Positions 59,118-64,000 of a stretch of DNA of 64,000 bases are shown here, piece by piece. The notes beneath the pieces were generated by a model. That model was not told where the DNA came from and made no database searches. It was given only the letters and a program-made list of their open reading frames with translations. A program made the position numbers and the translations under genes. The DNA is from Rarobacter faecitabidus (lineage in GTDB: Bacteria > Actinomycetota > Actinomycetes > Actinomycetales > Cellulomonadaceae), in the NCBI RefSeq assembly GCF_006716265.1, contig NZ_VFOS01000001.1, forward strand, positions 1,116,001 to 1,180,000, read 5' to 3'. Position 1 is the stretch's first letter; every line of letters starts with the position of its first letter.

Positions 59118-60715
59118 GGTTCCTCCCTGAGCGGTGCGGGTCGCAGGAACGCTCGCAAAGCGCCCCTTGCAGTCCACAGTCCCACACCCGCGCACGCGAG
59201 GCCAACGCCGCCGCCGATCGCGACCGTCCACGTCGCGCCCGTCAGGACCGTCATCTCGTGAGTCGTGGGGGTCACGAGGAGCGCCAGCAGATATCCGCCG
59301 GCTCCGGCGAGCGCGGTGGCAACGAGCACCCTCGCGAATCCCCTGAGCGCCGCGATTCCGAGTTTCGCCCGAACCGACATCAACAGCACGACGGTACCCA
59401 GAGCCAGACCGATCGCGCTGCTGGCCGCCACCGCGGCGAAGGCCTCGTCCGAGTTGCCGCTCTGGACCAGCCGAACGGCGACGATGGGCAGGAACGCAGC
59501 GACGAGCCAGCCCGTCACCGTTCCCGCCGCCCCGGCCCGTGGCGCTCGCGCTGCGTACAGCACGCGGCCCAGGTAGAAGTTCAACGAGATGGGAACGATG
59601 GCGATTCCGAGCCATCGCACCGCCGTTGCCATCCCGGCAACTCCCCCGGCGGTGAAGCCGAAGAACGCCTCGATCGGTCCGGCGGCCGCCGCGACGGCCG
59701 CCGCCCCGCCGACGCAGACGACCGTCATCATCTGGAGCGAGGACGAGGCCGTGTCGTCGAACCTTGCCCGTCGGCCGCTCGACCACTGCTCGGACAGGGC
59801 GGGAAACGACGACGTGGCGACCGGGATGGCCAGCGCCCCGTAGATCACCATCGTCACGGCCTGCGCGTATTGCCAGATGGGGTAGGCGCCAGGGCCGCCG
59901 TTGTCGTTCACGAGCACGAGGGTGACGCCGATGCTGATCTGCTGCGCCACGAGACTCGCGACGCCTGCTCCCGCAAGCCCGAAGAACAGTCGCACCTGGC
60001 CGGCCGGCATACGCCACTGCGGGCGGAGCCGGATGCCCGCACCCCAGCAGGGGATGAGGAGCGGCAGGCTCATCGCCGCGACGCCCGCCGTCGTTCCCCA
60101 GGCGAGGATCTGAACTGCCGAATCGGGCACCAGCCCCGGCGTCGCCTGTGCGCCGCCCGCGAGCTGGCCGAATCTCAGGTAGGTCGCGATCACCACGAGG
60201 GAGCTGAAGCCGGGAGCCAATGCCGGCCACAGAAACCGGCGCTGCGCCTGGAGCGCGCCGGTGAGGACGACGCCGATGCCGTAGAGCGGCAACTGGACGG
60301 CGAATACGGTCAGGAAGAATGCCGCGAGATCGCTGAGTTCGCCCTCTCCGACGCGCGGGATGAGATCCACGATTCTGGGAGCGAGGAGGGCCACGAGTCC
60401 CCCGAGCGCGGTCAGGACCGTCACCGTCCACGTGAGCATGGCGGAGATTGTGAGGTTGGCGCGTTCGCGCGCCCTGTCCACCAATGGACCCGCAAGCAGA
60501 GGGACGATCGCGCCTGCCAGCGCGCCGCCGGCGACCACCTCGAAGAGAAGGTTGGGGATCACGTTCGCAGCAGCGTATGGCTCGGCGATGCCGACCGACC
60601 CCACCTCCGATGCCTGCACGCCCCAGCGCACGAGGCCGAGCACGCGCACGACGATCGTCGCGATCGTCATGACCAGAGCGCCCGCCGCTATCGAATGACG
60701 TACGCGCGCACTCAT
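59114..60715 (-). CDS. MurJ-like lipid flippase (MATE/MVF fold)
   Basis: A 533-aa polytopic membrane protein with about 14 helices in the MurJ/MviN (MVF) arrangement. The N-terminus ATIVVRVLGLVRWGVQAS and the pair AYAAANVIPNLLFEVVAGG match the family start; Arg residues in helices 1-2 and the FFGLAG segment before helix 8 are in place. It could be the lipid II flippase or a dedicated flippase for another lipid-linked glycan. The latter is suggested by its tight coupling to a PNPT-type transferase (10-nt gap) and a GT4 gene (overlap). ATG at 60715 (SARVRHSIAAGALV) is preferred over the long upstream frame. Confidence 0.85.
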   Translation of the reverse strand: MSARVRHSIAAGALVMTIATIVVRVLGLVRWGVQASEVGSVGIAEPYAAANVIPNLLFEVVAGGALAGAIVPLLAGPLVDRARERANLTISAMLTWTVTVLTALGGLVALLAPRIVDLIPRVGEGELSDLAAFFLTVFAVQLPLYGIGVVLTGALQAQRRFLWPALAPGFSSLVVIATYLRFGQLAGGAQATPGLVPDSAVQILAWGTTAGVAAMSLPLLIPCWGAGIRLRPQWRMPAGQVRLFFGLAGAGVASLVAQQISIGVTLVLVNDNGGPGAYPIWQYAQAVTMVIYGALAIPVATSSFPALSEQWSSGRRARFDDTASSSLQMMTVVCVGGAAAVAAAAGPIEAFFGFTAGGVAGMATAVRWLGIAIVPISLNFYLGRVLYAARAPRAGAAGTVTGWLVAAFLPIVAVRLVQSGNSDEAFAAVAASSAIGLALGTVVLLMSVRAKLGIAALRGFARVLVATALAGAGGYLLALLVTPTTHEMTVLTGATWTVAIGGGVGLACAGVGLWTARGALRAFLRPAPLREEP

Positions 60716-60725
60716 CGGATCACCA

Positions 60726-61601
60726 TCAATCGTGCGACGCGATCGGCGCGACCCGCGCGGTGCCCAGGCGATCGATGCGGTCCAAGATAGGAGTGCCCGC
60801 AATGACCCGGCTGAACGAAATGCGCTCGCTCGCGACGGTCAGAGCCGTGACACCGACTGCGGCGGCAGCGCGGACCGGCAACGGCATCGCCATTGCCCAG
60901 GTGCAACCGATCGCGGCACCCAGAGCGTTCGCGCCAGCGTCTCCCGCCATCGAACCTCCCCGCAGATCCTCTGACGCAACCGCGCCGCCAGCGCCCGCGA
61001 GGGGAAACGCCTCGGCGCCCAGGGGCAGCGCCAGCAAAGCGCCGACCTTGAGCGCGCGGCCGGGCCGCAGGTCGAAGAGATTGACGAGATTCGTCATTCC
61101 GGCGATCAGCACCGTGTCCACGACGATGGCCGCCGCAGCGCTACCGCGGGTTCGCCGCCGAGCGCGCGCGATGATCGCGGCTGTCGCGGCCGATGACAAC
61201 GAGATTCCGATGAGCTTGGCGGCGCCCGTCGTGAGCGTGCCGCGACGGAGCGCTCCGAGGTGTCCGCGCAGGCCCTTCGCCGCATTCGGGTCGGCCTCCG
61301 CGAGATCATCGATGAGCCCGAGCGCGCCGGCGATGGCCGTATTCGCGGCGGTGGCGATCGGCAGTCGGTTGCCGGTCACGGCGCCCCTGGCCAACTGCCC
61401 GACGACTAATCCTGCCGCGAGTGCCGGGCCTTCGGTGAGGCTGACCTGTTCGCCAGCGAAGTTGCTTCGATGCCAGCGAGCGGCAGCCTCCTGGGAGGCG
61501 CAGCTCCGTTGGGCAATTAACCGGCGGGTCGCTCGCGCTCCTACCGCTGCAACGCCTGCACCAATGAGGGCGGCAGCGATGCTTCGAGCCGCGCTAGCCA
61601 T
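60726..61601 (-). CDS. MraY/WecA-like polyprenyl-phosphate sugar-phosphate transferase family protein
   Basis: About 291 aa, highly hydrophobic. Family motifs are visible although the protein is short: GLIDDLAEAD (the DD pair that binds Mg), KGLRGHLGAL, NLVNLFDLRPGRALK (like NxxNLxDGxxG) and AGDAGANALGA. It would transfer a sugar-1-phosphate from a nucleotide to undecaprenyl phosphate. It lacks some N-terminal helices compared with MraY (320-360 aa), so activity is not certain. The ATG overlaps the steB stop by 8 bp; murJ-like follows by 10 nt. Confidence 0.75.
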   Translation of the reverse strand: MASAARSIAAALIGAGVAAVGARATRRLIAQRSCASQEAAARWHRSNFAGEQVSLTEGPALAAGLVVGQLARGAVTGNRLPIATAANTAIAGALGLIDDLAEADPNAAKGLRGHLGALRRGTLTTGAAKLIGISLSSAATAAIIARARRRTRGSAAAAIVVDTVLIAGMTNLVNLFDLRPGRALKVGALLALPLGAEAFPLAGAGGAVASEDLRGGSMAGDAGANALGAAIGCTWAMAMPLPVRAAAAVGVTALTVASERISFSRVIAGTPILDRIDRLGTARVAPIASHD

Positions 61602-62757
61602 TGCCTGCGGCGGGATCGGTGTCCGGTTCGTTCTGCTGCCCGGATTCCTGGTCGGCACCCTCCCCAGTCGAGTCCGTGGCGCCCGAATCGCCATCTGCGG
61701 GAGCAGAGTCCGTCTGGCTGGTGTCCGACTCGTCCGTCCCGGCGGATCCCGCGTCATTCGTTCCGAGTTCCGCCATCCAGGTGCGTATCGGAGCGTCGAG
61801 CGCAGAGCCGCTCGGGAACGCCTGGTCAGTCTCGGCGAGTCCGTAGTGTCCGCTCGTGCCCGACACCTGATCCGAGAGCGCGAGGATTGTCAGGACCCTG
61901 CCGGAACTGACGTCGTCGTCGGTCACCGTAGAGACCGTGGACCGCAGCGACGTGTCGGCGCGAAGAGCCGCGATGACAGAACCAGGGCTAGACGCCGGTC
62001 CGGACACGACTGCCCCTTCCGATGCGCCGGAAAGTTCCTGGGCCGTACGCGCAATCACTGCGGCCTGCTGCTCCAGCGGCGCCAGTTCCTGCTGCGTGGT
62101 GTCCGATTCCGCCACGGGCGTGGTGCTTAGAGTTTCCAGGACGATGTACGCGTCCGCGGGGGCGGTTCCCTCCTGGGCCACGTTGATCAGGCCGGCGGAG
62201 ACGAGGATGTCGCGGACGAGGTTCGCGCTCGTCGAGTAGGAGCTGCCTATTTCGTCACTGGCTCCTGACATCGCGACTGCCAACGCGCGTCCGAGCGCCT
62301 GGTCATATGTCCCCGAGAAGTCGGCGGGGAGGTAGTCCTTCAGGCTCTGCGCGTACGACTGGCGTGCGTCAGCGAAATCCGGCGAATACCAGGATTCGTT
62401 GAGTTGCACGCGCGAGGCTACCCGCCCGCCCGCCTGCTCGACGAGTTCGGTCACCTGGTCGATGAGCGCAGCGTCAACCGGCTCCGCCTCGACGATCGCG
62501 ATTCGCCGCTCGGCGAGAGTGCCATCCAGGATGGCGCCTGCCGACTGCTCAATGAACTGGTTCGTGGACGTGGCCTCGCGCGTGGCCGCATCCAACTCAT
62601 CGCGAAGCTGCTGCTTCTCCTCGCGAAGCTGCGATACCTGCCCGGTGAGCTGACTGCCGATCGTCTCTTTGAGCGGGCCAGCACCGAGTATCACGCCAAT
62701 GGCCAACGCGAAGAAAATGGCGATGATCGAGACCAGGTGGTATCGAATGTCAATCAA
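61594..62757 (-). CDS. steB: SteB/MctB-like membrane-anchored protein
   Basis: A 387-aa protein of the MctB (Rv1698)/SteB family. One N-terminal membrane helix (VSIIAIFFALAIGVILGAG, about 9-27) is followed by a coiled coil (VSQLREEKQQLRDELDAATREA), then an extracytoplasmic domain to about 335 and a disordered Ser/Asp/Thr/Gly tail. In corynebacteria SteB works with SteA in cell-wall-linked division; in M. tuberculosis the relative has been tied to copper. The start is an unusual TTG at 62757 with CGGAG 6 nt upstream. 53 nt after steA. Confidence 0.88.
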   Translation of the reverse strand: MIDIRYHLVSIIAIFFALAIGVILGAGPLKETIGSQLTGQVSQLREEKQQLRDELDAATREATSTNQFIEQSAGAILDGTLAERRIAIVEAEPVDAALIDQVTELVEQAGGRVASRVQLNESWYSPDFADARQSYAQSLKDYLPADFSGTYDQALGRALAVAMSGASDEIGSSYSTSANLVRDILVSAGLINVAQEGTAPADAYIVLETLSTTPVAESDTTQQELAPLEQQAAVIARTAQELSGASEGAVVSGPASSPGSVIAALRADTSLRSTVSTVTDDDVSSGRVLTILALSDQVSGTSGHYGLAETDQAFPSGSALDAPIRTWMAELGTNDAGSAGTDESDTSQTDSAPADGDSGATDSTGEGADQESGQQNEPDTDPAAGNG

Positions 62758-62810
62758 CGTGCGCTCCGATCTTCGCGAATTTTCCCGCCGTAGTTACTGC
62801 GCGATTCACC

Positions 62811-63998
62811 CTAGCCTCCCCCGAACAGCCGGGAAAACCACGAGACGACGTCATCGAAGCGCGCGCCGATGAGACCGAGGAAGACGTGGCCTGCGCTGGT
62901 GGCCGCCATCGACGCCACAATTGCCGTGACCCCCGCACCGATCAGCCACGCGATCTGCCAGTTGGAGATCCGGTGGCGGTAAAGCCGCGACACGCCCTTG
63001 GCGTCGATGAGCTTGCTGCCCACGCGTAGCCGCGTCAGGAAGGTCGAAGCCATTCCTGCTCGTCCCTTGTCGAGGAATTCGATCAGCGTGCCGTGCGTGC
63101 CCACTGCGACGATGACGTCGGCGCCCATGTCGTCCACCAGGAGCATCGCGACATCCTCGCTCGTCCCCACTGCGGGAAAGACAACGCCGTCCAGTCCCAA
63201 TTCCTTGACGCGATCCAGGCCGGGGGCGCGGCCATCGCGGTAGGCGTGCACGACGATCTCCGCCCCCGATCTCAGCGCCGTGTCAGAGACCGAGTCCATG
63301 TCGCCGACGATAAGGTCGGGTTTCCATCCCTGCTCGAGCAGCGCGTCGGCTCCGCCGTCCACTCCGACGAGCACCGGCCGGAATTCCTTCATGTACGGCT
63401 GCAGCGCCACCAGGTCCTCGCGGTAGTGGTAACCGCGGACAACGATAAGCGCGTGACGTCCGGCGATCCGGGTACGGACCTGGGGGACGCCGATGCCGTC
63501 GAAGAGGAGATTGCGTTCCTTCTCCAGGTACTCCATCGTGTTGGCCGCGAAGAGCTGCAGTTGGTTGGAGAGGCCTTCGCGGGCCTCCTCGAGCGCGGCG
63601 TCGATGCTGGCGGCATCCTGCGGCGTTCCCTCGGAGACGAGCCTGCCGTTCGTGGCGACCTCACCGCCGTCAATGTCCACCCAGGCGCCGTCGCGGATCG
63701 TCATGACGTCGGGGCCGAGGTCGTCGATCAGGGGAATGCCGGCCTCGATCAGGATCGACGGTCCCAGGTTCGGGTAGCGTCCTGAGATGGATTTCGCCGC
63801 GTTGAGCACCGCTGCCGGTTTGGCCGCGACGAGTCCCTCGGCGGCCACCCGATCGATGTCGACGTGATCGATGATCGCGATGTCGCCGGGAGCGAGCCGG
63901 CGTACCAGGTCCTTGGTGCGCCGGTCGACCCTGGCGGCTCCGCGTACCTCTCCCCCCGCCTGTGCCAGCGGGGCGGTCCGCCTTCGAAACAAACTCAC
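62811..63998 (-). CDS. steA: SteA-like septum protein (thiamin-pyrophosphokinase-like domain)
   Basis: A 395-aa protein matching the actinobacterial SteA (Rv1697) family. A cytosolic TPK-like core includes VGVDGGADALLEQGWKPDLIVGDMDSVSD, and a single C-terminal membrane helix (IAWLIGAGVTAIVASMAAT) anchors it. In Corynebacterium, SteA and SteB localise to the septum and affect peptidoglycan hydrolase activation. The GTG at 63998 is 3 nt from the window edge, so the upstream region and ribosome binding site are outside; an earlier start is possible. It heads a string of genes running to the Nudix gene. Confidence 0.88.
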   Translation of the reverse strand: MSLFRRRTAPLAQAGGEVRGAARVDRRTKDLVRRLAPGDIAIIDHVDIDRVAAEGLVAAKPAAVLNAAKSISGRYPNLGPSILIEAGIPLIDDLGPDVMTIRDGAWVDIDGGEVATNGRLVSEGTPQDAASIDAALEEAREGLSNQLQLFAANTMEYLEKERNLLFDGIGVPQVRTRIAGRHALIVVRGYHYREDLVALQPYMKEFRPVLVGVDGGADALLEQGWKPDLIVGDMDSVSDTALRSGAEIVVHAYRDGRAPGLDRVKELGLDGVVFPAVGTSEDVAMLLVDDMGADVIVAVGTHGTLIEFLDKGRAGMASTFLTRLRVGSKLIDAKGVSRLYRHRISNWQIAWLIGAGVTAIVASMAATSAGHVFLGLIGARFDDVVSWFSRLFGGG

Positions 63999-64000
63999 TC

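Overview
This is a 64 kb stretch of a high-GC Gram-positive chromosome, almost certainly from the class Actinomycetia. The window carries mshC (mycothiol synthesis), guaB1, ceoB/ceoC, sepH and steA/steB. Several gene blocks match Mycobacterium tuberculosis order as I remember it: PAC2/mshC/uppP/DUF5703, the Rv2689c-Rv2701c block, and Rv1697-Rv1699. Genus cannot be fixed from the sequence. Pyruvate formate-lyase together with heme A synthase and aconitase suggests a facultative anaerobe. Many genes have a TANNNT -10 hexamer exactly 6 nt before the start codon, so leaderless mRNAs look common.

Layout. 0-9.5 kb: a HAD phosphatase, PAC2 protein, mshC, uppP, two small conserved proteins, an M20 peptidase, tRNA-Leu(GAG), an atypical DapA-like aldolase and aspS. 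9.6-23.7 kb: two very large secreted proteins (a 1399-aa subtilase and a 1725-aa Ig-repeat surface protein), with similar lysine-rich C-termini, flanking dxs, guaB1 and a glutamine amidotransferase. 23.9-29.2 kb: acnA behind an 18-bp perfect palindrome, and a P-type ATPase. 29.3-41 kb: the Rv2689c-Rv2701c-like block (TrmA-type methyltransferase, APC permease, ceoB, ceoC, DUF3159, OB-fold protein, DUF3710, dut, DUF4193, suhB) followed by sepH. This block is interrupted between ceoC and the DUF3159 gene by a repeat-rich insertion carrying an AbiEi/DUF559 gene. 41-46 kb: zapE and a probable peptidoglycan cross-bridge set (D-Asp-ligase-like ATP-grasp enzyme, DegT-type aminotransferase, FemAB transferase). 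46-55 kb: gnd, DUF3000, rnd, pflA/pflB, an M18 aminopeptidase and ctaA. 55-64 kb: a Nudix hydrolase, pyrG, then a lipid-linked glycan module (GT4, MurJ-like flippase, MraY/WecA-like transferase) beside steB and steA.

The most unusual feature is a dispersed family of six intergenic elements, each exactly 60 bp with the same nested double-palindrome layout. Four sit in gaps between convergent genes, and three of the six bracket the AbiEi/DUF559 gene. Some copies show compensating changes in the arms, which suggests selection for a folded structure. Other points of interest are a 42-bp tandem repeat inside the DUF3159 gene, attenuator-like hairpins between pflB/pflA and gnd/femAB, and CRP-like and palindromic sites before pflB. 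I see no CRISPR array, prophage, insertion sequence or rRNA.
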